Origin: Micropterus salmoides
Taxonomy: Eukaryota > Chordata > Actinopteri > Centrarchiformes > Centrarchidae
DNA: 64,000 bases
Reading direction: 5' to 3'
NCBI RefSeq assembly: GCF_014851395.1
Contig: NW_024040707.1
Location: 14,617,457-14,681,456 of the forward strand
In this document: positions 1 through 12,300 of the stretch, piece after piece
Numbering within the stretch: position 1 is the first letter of the stretch
Layout of the letters: each line of letters begins with the position of its first letter
Position numbers and translations under genes: made by a program
Notes under the pieces: model-generated
Databases searched by the model: none
Seen by the model: only the letters and a program-made list of their open reading frames with translations
What the model was told of the DNA's origin: nothing

Positions 1-240
1 ATGGGGCATTGTAAATGAAACAATATCTCTATTGCTTTGTTGTGATCTGTATTCCAACTTTTCCTCTGAGGCATGCTTTTGTTTGTGTTGTTGGAGGTGT
101 GTTTGTGTAGCACGCATGGTAAATCTGTGCCTCTAGCCTGTCTGCAGGAGCTGCTACTCAGAGATTAAAGACCTCAACATGGCAAGTCATCAACGCGCCC
201 GAACAACACTGATGAAGCCAGAATGTGCTGCACTCCTCAC

Positions 241-376
241 CGTATGTCTTCTTCACTGGCAAAGATGATGACTGCCCGCGAGTGCTGCGTTTCCAGCAGT
301 TGTTGGATGGCTTTGTCGTAATCCTCCAGCTTGGGGTTGTGGGGAATTTTCAAAGACTGGGCGATGCAGATTCCAC
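241..376 (-). CDS. grm7: grm7-like coding exon 3 (Venus-flytrap domain)
   Basis: This 136-nt exon was too short to stand out as an open frame; I found it by translating the reverse strand. The acceptor AG is at 378-377 and the donor GTGAG begins at 240. It reads GICIAQSLKIPH, then LLETQHSRAVIIFASEEDIR, and it joins exon 2 in frame to give SKEAGGICIAQS. That junction is diagnostic of group III mGluRs. Between IAQS and SRAV the sequence has the shorter spacing I recall for mGluR4, 6 and 8, and not the two-residue-longer form of mammalian mGluR7. It has FASEED where relatives have FANED or FANDED. The frame is open and both splice sites are canonical, so the exon looks functional. It exits in phase 2; the next exon is off the window. 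Confidence 0.92.
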
Positions 377-3300
377 CTTTTTAATGGGAAAGGAGTAAGA
401 AATGATGAGGCCTCAGGGATGATCTCATCCATTCACTCACCCTCATACACACAAAAGCCCTGGGTTATTATAGCTGTTTTTTTCCTATGGAAATGCAAAA
501 CATCTGAACACAATAGTGAGATTTGATGATGCTGTCATGCTATAGAGTCTAAACGATAGTCTTGTAGTGCATACATTTACATTTTGGCAATGATCTGAAA
601 ACCACAGAGCATGCAATATAACACTCAAACTGCACAATTTGACTGAGCACCAGAGTTATTTCACAGAGTGAGAGAGTTATAAACATATCAGCTATAACAA
701 ATTCAATATTACACAACATAAAGCTACAGATTTCATATTATGGATTTGGAAATCCAACAGCTTGCCATTGACTTTTCATTTAAAGTCTCTTGTTGGACCC
801 TGAACCAATCAGATAGCACAGCCGGCAATAACAAACAAAGAGGATATTAATACTGACAATAAATCATTCTCAGACAGGTCACCACTAATGAGTTTGTACA
901 GGGATGAAGGGTACTGATTGCTTCTGTGTGTTGCTAAATAGTTGCCAGATATCTGGCACAGTATATTATCACAATTGGCGTTTAGCAGTTTGGTAGATAT
1001 TGTTGTCTTCAGGGTTATACTCAACAGCTCATTATCGGATAGAGAAGCAAAGTGATATCTTACATAACGAAACAATGGAGGAAAAAAAATAGTTTTGCTT
1101 CACTCTTGTGTGGTAATTATAGGTGTGGAGGACAAGCTAACCTTTGAGGCATTTTGAATAAACAGATAATATGATCAGCTGAGCGAAAGAACATCCTAAC
1201 TGCTGTAGGCCTGGGTTTGAGGCAGCCGCCTGTGTCCTGAGTCAACAACAAAGCTCTACCCAAACCAATTAAAATTTCTCCCACTTAAGCATTTTAATAG
1301 CCTACCCAATAACCTTTCAGTTTGAGTTTCCCTGAGTAGACAGAGAAATGGAAGGAATCTCCTAATTGCCAGTCTCCTCAGGCTCATTACTTTGATATAA
1401 ACAGCTTTTAACTGGCAGATCACACATCTCCAGTCACGGTTTACTGTGGTATTTCTATAGGCAGAAGATAGCAAAATGACAACTGCTGAACCCCCTCTTA
1501 ACTATTCATTTTTCAAATATCAGCAGACAGAATTAGGAATATTTTGTGATACGAGAAAACATCCTGCATGTGCAAAAAGACCCCCTGGGATGACTGCTGT
1601 TATCCTCCCTAAGTGGACTAAACATAAAAATGGCGATCCCGCAAATGGCCTAGGGTTTGTGGTATCCTGTTAAAGTGAAATGTTCTTGGTGTCATTTGTG
1701 CAGAGCAGCCAGCATTGTAGGTCTCTAAGGGATGGCTCTAAAGCTCTGTTTCAGCACAGAGATTTCAGTTAATTCCAGACAGAAAGCCTTCAGTGTGACA
1801 CACTTCCTGGTTTCTGTTATAAAAAACTCTAGCCCTGTATAATATCTGATTCTGGTGTATTAGTAGCACCTTTCAGTTCCAGGGGGCAGTATGCCTACAG
1901 GTAAGTGTCACACACAGATAAATTCAAGAGAGGAAAAAAATAACTTTTATTTCCTGCAGAGAACTTCAGTCTGATGAAAATGCATTAACTACATTATGAC
2001 AAAAACCTTGCGGGCTTGTGTGGAGAGTTATAATGGTATAACAGTCTTGAACAGAGATATATTGCAGGTCAAAACAGTCAATAATACAGACAGAGACCAC
2101 AGGAGCCACTGATGAAGATAAGAAGCATTTGGAGCAGATCCCATCTTCACAGAGAGAGCACCAGCACTGAACATTCTGCGGGCTCAAGAGTGCTCTAAAG
2201 GCTGCGGACCGGCGGTTGTGCAGCAATGGCTAAATTATTAAACACCTGCAGAACACCTCATCTGTCAGTCAGTCAGATGGTCAGTCAGTTAGTCAGGAAA
2301 GGCAAACATGATGGAAATGCAAGTATTGTATCTGTACTTTCAGAGCAGCCCGCTGTGGGCCGGACCACCTTCACTTGTCACTGGAAGGCATTGTGTGACA
2401 TGAAAGAGTACTTGACTCAAACAGTGAGTTTATAGAAGAGCCGATTGTCTTTCCTAGCTGGAGATGTGTGATTTGAGACAGGTGAATGTCAGACTCCTGC
2501 GAAAAGAGAGTGTTTTACTCCAACTCATTAAAGTCTTATCCAAAAAATAGGATTGTACAGTAATACTGTACCTCTCATGCAGCGATTGACTAGCGGGAGG
2601 TGAGAAAGTAAGCAGAGTTTGAACTTACGTTACAAAACTGTAACGTACACTCACAGGCCACTTTATTAGGTAAACCTGTTCAATTGCTTGTTGACACAAA
2701 TAGCTAATCAGCCAATCACATGGCAGCAACTCATTGCGTTTAGGCATGTAGACGTCTGGAGTATTTCAGAAACTGCTGATCTACTGGGATTTTCACGCAC
2801 AACCATCTCTAGGGTTTACAGAGATGGTAGTTGTGTGGACGAAAATGCCTTGTTGATGTCAGAGGTCAGAGGAGAATAGGCAGGTTTGAGATGACAGAAA
2901 GGCAGTCATTACTACCAAGGTATGCAGAATACTATCTCCGAATGCACAACACATCGAACCTTGAAGCAGATGGGCTACAGCAGCAGACACCACACTGGGT
3001 GCCACTCCTGTCAGCTAACAGGAAGTTGAAGCTACAACTCACACAGGCTCACACTGGACAGTTGAAGATTGGAAAAACGTTGCCTGGTCTGATGAGTCTT
3101 GATTTCAGCTGCGACATTCAGATGGTCAGGTCAGAATTTGGCGTAAACTACATGAAAGCATGGATCCATTCTGCCTTGTATCAACCATTCAGGCTGGTGG
3201 TGGTGGTGTAATGGTGTGGGGGATATTTTCTTGGCACACTTTGGGCCCCTTTGTACCAACTGAGCAACGTTAAATGCGACAGCCTCCCTGAGTATTGTTG

Positions 3301-6300
3301 CTGACCATATCCATCCCTTTACGACCACAGTGTACCCATCTTCTGATAGCTACTTTCAGCAGGATAATTCCAATACCATGTTACAAATCTCAAATCATCT
3401 CAAACTGGTTTCTTGAAACATGACAATGCGTTCACTGTACTCCAGTTTCAAAGTCTGAGACTGCGCGCCTCCCCTCAGACAAAGCTTGGGAAACGGCGCC
3501 CCCCCAATACATCTTTAGTTTACTTGGTAAGTTTCATTCAATTACTGGATGCTTAAGGCAAGGATTATACTTAGGGTCGCTAGCGTCCGCGTGACGAAAA
3601 AATCGTCTGCAAAGACTCCCTGTACGCGTAGGGTCTGTGCTGATGTCCGCGTGCTTCCCGTTTTTTGTGACCGCGTGGACCTGCCGCTGCCAGGGCACAA
3701 TCTACTGTGCATATGTGGAACGTGACCGCCAAGTTGACTCCAGAAAGTAGTATAAACAGAAGTAGTACGCGTCCGCAGGGTCCGCAGCAGTCAGAGTCCG
3801 CTCCAGAGTATATTTGAGGTTTATGGGATCATGATTATATTATTTGATCCCATAGACACTCAACATTTGAGCCAAAATAGCCTAATATTGCTGTTTGACA
3901 TAACTTCTTAATACACCAAATAGTTTTAAAAAAGGTCTGTCCTAAGGCATTTATTAGTTTCTGACTCTGATGAACTACTGTATCTCTGAACTCTCACACA
4001 TGTAGGCTATTCTATGTGATCTCCTTTTGATAAATAATTCAATAAGTAATGTAATATTGTTTCACTTCCATTCACTGTTTCCATAAACTGTTTGGAGCCC
4101 CTCTAGGGAGGCACACCTCACACTTTGAAAACCCCTGCTGTACTCCAGTGACCTCCACGGTCACCAGATCTCAGTCCAATAGAGCACCTTTGGGATGTGG
4201 TTGAACAGGAGATTCGCCTCATGGATATGCAGCTGACAATTCTGCAGCAACTGAATGATGCTTTCATGTCAATATGGACCAAGGTCTCTGAGGAATGTTT
4301 CCACCACATTGTTGAAAGTGTGCCACGAAGAATTAAGGCAGTTCTGAAGGCAAAAGGGGGTCCAACCCGGTACTAGCAAGGTGTACCTAATAAAGTGGCC
4401 AGTGAGTGTATGTCTTATACTTTTATATTAAGATTTAATATTTTATATTTAAATTTTTCTGAACAGCTACTTTTGCCTTCTGATGTGGTTGGACAACACG
4501 TCGTATGAGCTAGTTTGTTTCAAACATAACAGTGTACGGTCAGTGAGGAGAGTGAAGAGAAAAAGTAAGTTTGTCCTAAATATATTATCTAAATATTCAA
4601 AATGTTGAATTTCTGCTTACATTAGAAGTGAGATGTGCTGGTTTGTGACCCTGAAGTTAAGTTAACATAATATCAAAACTATATGCAACGTGAACCCCTA
4701 CCCTCTGCCCCACATTTGATTAATATATCAAAGACAGCTTAATGATCATGATGGCTAAATTCATCAGCCTCTTGGAAGTTCTCCGCTTATCTGTCTGAGT
4801 GCCATAGGTCATGCACTACATTAACTGCTTCAATTATTCATCCTCAATGTCCTCGGTTCTGAAAATGCACTCGAGGGCGAGGAATCCAGCTTCGCCATTT
4901 TGCTTAGTGAAATACAAATCCTTTTAAATTAGTGGCTCTTGATGGATTCGACCCACCGCCCGCCGACTCAACACCCTCCATACCCAAACCTCCCAGGGAT
5001 CCATAATGCTGCAAAATCACCTTCGCAGTCAAAAGGCAGACCTGCTCCCTCCAGTCTCCCTGACTGACATGCAGCTGATATTCATATTCTACATCTGTGT
5101 GCCCTTCCATATCTTGTGCATCTTTCCACCATCAGTCTGGGACCTGACAATGTCGAAGGGTCACGCACAAGTATCGTGGTCTATTTTACAGTGTTTACAG
5201 ATGCATCGGGCTTCCTCCCCAGGCCTCTCCTACTACTGCTAAATATGAGTGCTATACTTTACTGGCAGATTTTGTTTTTCCCACACAGCTCAGACTTGAT
5301 CTGAGAATGCATCGTGTTGGCAACTTGATGCAATCAATTCCACAGTGATACTTTGTGGGAGGTTTTCCTCAAATGCGAGTCGTTTTATCAAATGAGAAAA
5401 CTGAACTCCATCGCTCTGGCCTGAGTCCAGACAGACACAGAAAAATACAAACAAGATTCATCTCTGCCAGCTTCACCTGGAGCCAGGATGAAGGTGCACA
5501 ATGGAACAGTGCCTAAACAGGGGAGAGGGAAAAAAAGGAAAAGAATAGAAAAACCCCCAGAAGAGATCAATACGGGCTGACCATCATTCCAGTCTCAGCT
5601 TGGAGTAATGGGTAGCCATATTGCATTATCCCACTAGATGGTTCTCCTTGAAGTGGTGGAGCGAGAATCCTACTAATGCATCTGACATTTCACTGCAATC
5701 AAACAGGACAGCCACAAAAATCATCTCGAGGCCTTATGGATCAACTTTCAGGGATGCTGCAACAACATCCACCCAACAGTGTTGTGTAGTTTAGCAATAT
5801 AAATACAATAATGTGTATTAAATACATCTACTCACACCACACATCCATATTCACTAAGATGTTTGCTTCTTATTCCATTCAGTCCATTCTAGTCAGTCCT
5901 GGTGCAGAACCGGTGCCTTTGAATGAATCCTGTGACTGCTATTATATAATTAATGTGTTTATTAAAGATAGGGTGCCTTGGGTACTGGAGGATTTTCTTT
6001 AGAGGAAATAATTCCCATTTGTATATGAATACAAAATATTGCAAATTGACTGCAGCTCAGAACCAACCAGGATGAGTCAACAACAACAATGGCTTATGAT
6101 TTCATACTCCTTATGTAGCTGTTCAAGACTCATAACAATATAAGTGTGTTTACTGCTCTTTGCTTAAGAAAAAAAGGAACATCAGTGGATGCATCAGAGA
6201 AAACCAGCTGAAAGAAGTTGTGTTTATCACAGGATATAAGATGAATTGAAACTTCTAAAATAAGCCTAAAATCAAGGCTTTTTCTTATTTGTTTCAACAC

Positions 6301-6305
6301 AGGCT

Positions 6306-6344
<39 letters not shown>

Positions 6345-9300
6345 GTCGATGCAAATTATCCAGCCACAAACAGCTTCTTAAAGTTTTAATGAGTGATCAC
6401 ACTGGACATGAATGCGCACAGATAAAATATTCATGCATGCAGGACTTCTGATCGGTGCCTGTGGGATTTCATTAGCTTTCCTCATTTTAGCCGCGGTTTC
6501 CGCACATTAGTGTATTAGAAGAGACAGAGATCACTCCCTGCAGATTTGCAGGAAATGGACTGGGATCTAAAGAGGTCGAGGTGAGAAGTAGAAAAATACT
6601 TGTATGTATGTGCTGTCATGAATCATGGAGGGTAATTTTTCCAGCCCAGGTAACATTCCCCTTAAAGTAATTATTTCACAAAGAAGGGAAAGGGATTGGG
6701 GTTCTGAACACACCGCTATTTCCACCTCTTGTGCATTAAAAAAAAAACGTTCTTGCAGTCATGGTCAAGACATGATCTTGCAGAAATACTGCAGCAACAA
6801 CTGGGAAGTCTCTACTTCACAGCTCTAAAGCATAGCACAGCAAACCACATGATTTGACAAAGATAGCCAAGCCTTTGTACTGTATACTGTAGAGCATCTC
6901 CTGGTGACAGCAGTGCCTGCTGATTCACATGTACCAACACATGCCAACAATAGCATCATTGTGGAAAAAGCAGGTCAAGCACGTGCAAAAACTACAAGAC
7001 CTCATCTGAAGGAAAATTTCTGTTGTAAGTACTCTTCAAAACCCATATTCTAACCTCTCAAAACCCAAATGTACTTGAAAAAAACAAAAAAACAACAACT
7101 TAACTGTTTAGCCTGATAATTGCCACTTTAAACAATCACCATTAATGTTAAATTACAGGACCCAACAAACAAGACTGATTCAAATAGTTTGCTGTCTAGA
7201 CCATTCAGTGGTGCAGCTCTCTCTATTTAATCATATGGCTTCTGAGGGAAATGTCAAGAGACGTTCACCAAAGAAGGCTGACTTATTTTCTAAAAAGACT
7301 AAATATTTCAAACCCTGCTGCTTCATACACACAACCAGACACCATCACACCAGAGTGATTCCAATTGACTGACCACAAAGCTGACTGACCATCATTACCT
7401 TCCTCAGAGCCCTGCACTCTCACTAGCAGGGATAAAGAATGAGGTAGAGCAAAACTCATGTCTCCCAAATGACCAATTGCCAGACAGTTCTCCCTCCTCT
7501 GTGTTGGCTATAGAGGACACATTAGACATTTTAAATTTCCTTCTGAATGTTGAAATGGTTAGATTAAAAAAAAAACAATGACATGGGTATAGGCACGCTC
7601 ATTGTTGTGGCGTGGCATCCTCTGTGTAAGCTGTTTCTCTGTCTGCATTTCCAGTAGCACACCACAACTCACTGGGGGACTAAAGCAGAAGTTGCCAGAT
7701 CAATAATTCATCCTCCCAAAACAGATTTTAAGATGAATTGCAAATGCCAAACTGATCTTTCTCTGGTGAAAAATGCAAGTGCATGTTTCGTTTCGCACGT
7801 AATCATAAAAGCAAACAAACAAATAAAATAATTATTATATTTGTTTAGTGCCCATCACTGATCACCTTTCTTTACCTGCTTCTTTGGAGAGTTGTGTGAA
7901 AGCCTCCACTCCCTTCTCTCCATAGCTGCCCTCTGAGGCGATGGTGGAGACGTAAGTCCAGCCCAGGGCTCGGATAATGTCCACCATGGCCTGGGCCTGG
8001 AATGAGTCTGGAGGAACCACCCGTGAGAAGAAGTCATAGCGCCTGTCATCACTCAACTCCGGGGCTGTTGACGCATAGCTGATCTGCGGGATCTTAAAGA
8101 GAAGAAGTAGGGTTGGGGGAGGGAAAGGAATGTTTACTCATGTGCTATTCTGGTGCAGCATCATAGGTGGTTGCTAGGGTGACTGCTCTGACAAATCACA
8201 TTATTGAATGGCTGTGTCCGAAATCACTCCCTATTTACTATAAGGTGCACTACATTTACTGTTTGCCATTTTATTTGAGCACCTAAATTAGAAGGGTGGA
8301 ATTTATGCACGATATGCCCGCAATGGAAGGAGTGCCAGCAATCCAACAAAGCAAAAAACAAATGCTATTTCCTTCAGTTGTAAAATTTATAGGAAAGCTT
8401 ATAAGCAAGCAATACATTTAGGTTATAATTTAGTATTGTTGATAAAAGGTGAAGTAACTGTGTAGTAGGCTTTGGGAGAAAATTGTGTTTACAAAAACAT
8501 TCCATCACAAAGTGTTACAACATATAATACAGATAATAGCAATATCTCATATTTATTATACATTGTCATATATAGTATTTGACAACTTTCACATGGGTCT
8601 CACCTATATAAACAGTATTTTTCCCATAAATGAATTAACTGAAAGTAAAAACACAAGCAGGTGCTGCACCTCGCTTGATTCTTTCGCTGCTCACACAGAC
8701 AGATGAAGGCTGCGGTTGACAAAATGGCTTGCAAAACAAATGAGCGGTACATTTTTCATATATTTCACATTATCCAGTCTATTGATCATCTAAGAATATA
8801 CATATTTGCATTATGTAATGCAATATTTTACATAGGCTATATTGGGTCTGTTACCTGGGCGACGTGCAGTGCTGTCACTTTCTTCTCTTATCTATGAAGA
8901 CTTATTGCAGAAATGTCTTTGCAGCACTTTTTATTAGCAGCACAGCCTCGTAAGCACTCTCTTACACTTCCCTCCTGATGAGACCTCGGTCTATCTTCTA
9001 TACCTTACAGCATATCCAAATATAAAACTTAAGGAGTTCAGTGTTATGCCTGTGCTACTTTTGTCTCTTCTATTTCACCATGTATTTGACCTAGGCTAAA
9101 AAAACTAAGCTAACATGGTACATGAAACGCAGTCCATGTAGGTCTAACATCGGTTTGCAACATGAAATATGACAATATTGAAAAACAATATAACAATAAT
9201 GCATGCAAGCCACACTTTCAGTTATCACTATTAGCCATAGACGTTATAAAACTATCAACTAACAACTGACCTGAGCAGTGGGCATGTTGATATCTTAGGA

Positions 9301-12300
9301 GTATCTCATCAAGGATATATAACCAGCTATATTAATCAAGTTCTTTAGAATGATGCAAGATGCAAGTCACTTTTCCCAATGATCAGGAAACCCCTTAATA
9401 GTCTTCAGGTCTTCTTCTTACCACAGAACACTTCTATAAAGTGCTCAGGTTTTTAGCCAAGCTAGTGGCATTGCTTTATGGATGGAAATGCCCATCTGCG
9501 AGCTGTCTGTCTGTCCACTTTCCTTTTCATCACCATGAGGTTGACATTTGTGGTTTTGTGATTTTGAGTAAAATGTCTATTAGATGGATTGCCATGAAAT
9601 CTGGTACACACATTCGTGTCCCCCTCAGGATGAATTCTAAAACCTTTGATGATCCCTTAACTTTTCTTCTAGCACCACAATCAGGTCAAAATGTGCCACT
9701 CCCACAGACATGTGGGAGTGTGCTAGCTTACAGGTAATGAACAGCTGGTACAGTACATTGGATGTTTAGGGCAAACGAACAAAATGGTCCATTGGTCAAA
9801 TTTGCACGAACGGCAAGGCTGAATGAACTTTCTTGTTTCATATAAGCAAAATATCCCAGAGAAGTAAATGTAGAATCTATCTATCTGGCTACATTTCTCA
9901 CATGAGCTATATTAACTAATAAATCAGTATCAAAGTAAATCAGTTGATATAGGGGTCTAGTTTTGTTCACAATACTACCTGATGAAGTCCTAAACATCTC
10001 ATCAGCAACTGTGTTTTAGGTTTTTTGAAACTGCAATCACACCTTTTGACATGTCTGGGATCAAATTGGCTAGACAGGTGGGTGCACAAGCAGGTACAGA
10101 CATCATTTTCTCTTGAACCCAGTGCAATACCTCATCACACAGTCTAATCTAAGCACTGTATGAAAGCCATCCATTTCTGTTAGAGTGATCAAAAGCAGTC
10201 GGACACTGGGGAAACACAGGAATGAGGACACAGCAGCTCGCTGATGGGATTGCTTCAACTCACAGAGTGTGAGTTATAGCTTTGACCCACAACTCAAAGG
10301 GAGTCAACCGCACAAAGATGACAAATTGAGGAGCATAAGAGGAGGTCAAGCTCAAGATGACTCAATATGTTCCAAGTCACCTCCTAAAAAAACCCACAAA
10401 ACCCCCCAACAACTACAAAATTGGCGCACACAAAATCAGTGATGCAATTAGACAAATTCACAGGTGGTTAAATCACTTCAGGGCTGCCTAAATCGAGTGT
10501 ACTGGGTCAAAGAGGCAGTGCAGCAAAGTAATGGAAAAGCAACAGCAGCAGTGATTTGCATTTAAAAAGTCTATTCTTTCCATAAAGTGAAGCATCTATT
10601 TGGAACATTTGATAGGGGATGTATCTTAACGGAGCTGCTGTAGTAATACCGTGGATTCAAAAGGTGTTATAGGTTTGTTGAATCTCATCCTATCTTCGCC
10701 CCAGCTGGGACAGAAAGCTACTTGAACATTTGTCTCTCTCGAGCTTTTTGCTGCAGGGAAGCATTTAAGTCGGCGATGTCTTTTTACTTTGTCCCAGCCT
10801 TGTACCCCGTTGATATAATTTCTCCACCTCTTGCGCCCCCAGGAATCAACACATCCACTGCAGAACAAACATTAATGTTTTCAGCCTGTGCTTTTTTTAA
10901 TTACCACTTTGACCTCCGGGCAACACAAGTGCTAAGCCTTGATTGAGAAAATGCATAGGTGTGAGGATTAAATCTGATGGAATTATGATACAAGGAGATG
11001 CTGACAAACTAAAATTGATTAGAATCTAACACCTTTGTATTTTTCTCTCTGGTTGCTAATGGGCTACAAATTAAGTGTAATTTAACCTTCTCTATGAAAT
11101 AGGTAAACTTGATTATATCTTTCTCATTACGTTACAAGCAACGAAGTTTAGCTTCACAGACTAAATAAGCAATTGTTGCAACAAATTGCAGCAGTTTCGA
11201 ATATCTTTAGTGAAGTTAATTTTTCAGACAAAAGTAGGTGGCAAGAATATATTTTATCAAGATCTTTGAAACATTATCTGTAAATTATTCGCTTGGAATG
11301 AGTAAAACTATTTTGTCTTTTTACTTCAATTTAATTTCCCACTTTAAATCATGTGAAATATGGCATCATACATGACAACGGGGTCTATGCTCCAGTGGCA
11401 ACAAGGTGAAAGGGTGATGGCGATGCCTCCAAGCACTTTGCATTGACAATGACTATAATAACCATGAACCAATCATGAGCAACAGATTTCATACCAACAA
11501 AGAATGATTAACAATGTCCCTTTTCAGTATCACAATTACCCAAAGCTGATGTCTGGCACCTGTCATCTGCAGTATAGATCAAAGTTAGGATTGCTGAGGG
11601 TAATCGCCTGGCTTGCTCTTGAATGTATCTGGGCTGACAGGATCGATGGAAGGAAAACACAGAGGTCTGTTATAGGGGACGCTCTTTTATTGATTTACTA
11701 CCACAAAGTGCTGTGGCCGCCCTGAATAAAAATCTGTTGCTGAAATCTAAAAAAGGTTAAGAAAAAAGGGACGGGAGATGGTAAGAGGGGGGAGGGTGGC
11801 AATCTGCTTACTGACATTAAATGAGATTTTAAACCTGGGTGTTTAAGAGGAGAGGTGACTAAGCTAGGTTGTGTAAAGGTTAGACATGTTCACAGTAAGT
11901 GGGAATGCCAGGTGAAGTTAATTAGAGAGCCTTGGCCTTTGCGCTGCATTTTCACATACAGCAGCCCACAAGCACCATGGGCAGCTTTAAAGAAAGGTGA
12001 GAGACTGTAATTTTTGTGCTTTGACGGCCCTGCTCTGCTAATGTGAAGGTGATGATTGACTAGCTGGGAGCAATGCTTGCAGATGCAGCTAGCTGTGCTG
12101 CTCTGTCTCTCTCTCTCATGTGCTTGATGCAAAAAGAAATGTTATTTGAAGAAAAATAGGCAGCATATGGCACAACACGACTCTCAGTTGGGGTAATGGC
12201 AACCATCTATCCTTGCCATCTGAGAAGAGGGAAATCTGCAGATATGACAAGAGAGGCTGGCTCCACAGAAAACAGAGCGGTATGACAGTCCATGGGTTCT

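Larger units (their letters stand above)
2646..4410 (+). mobile_element. Tc1/mariner (Tc1-like) transposon, decayed, with a nested insertion
   Basis: Both ends are present: CACTCACAGGCCACTTTATT at the left, and the reverse complement CACTCACTGGCCACTTTATT at the right. TA dinucleotides flank them at 2646-2647 and 4409-4410, the expected Tc1 target duplication. The internal sequence matches the common fish Tc1-like element whose transposase reads on the plus strand. Relative to the consensus I remember, about 110 bp is missing after position 2755. The transposase is broken, and a separate element sits at 3443-4137. It is inert and lies inside intron 2 of the receptor gene. Confidence 0.93.
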
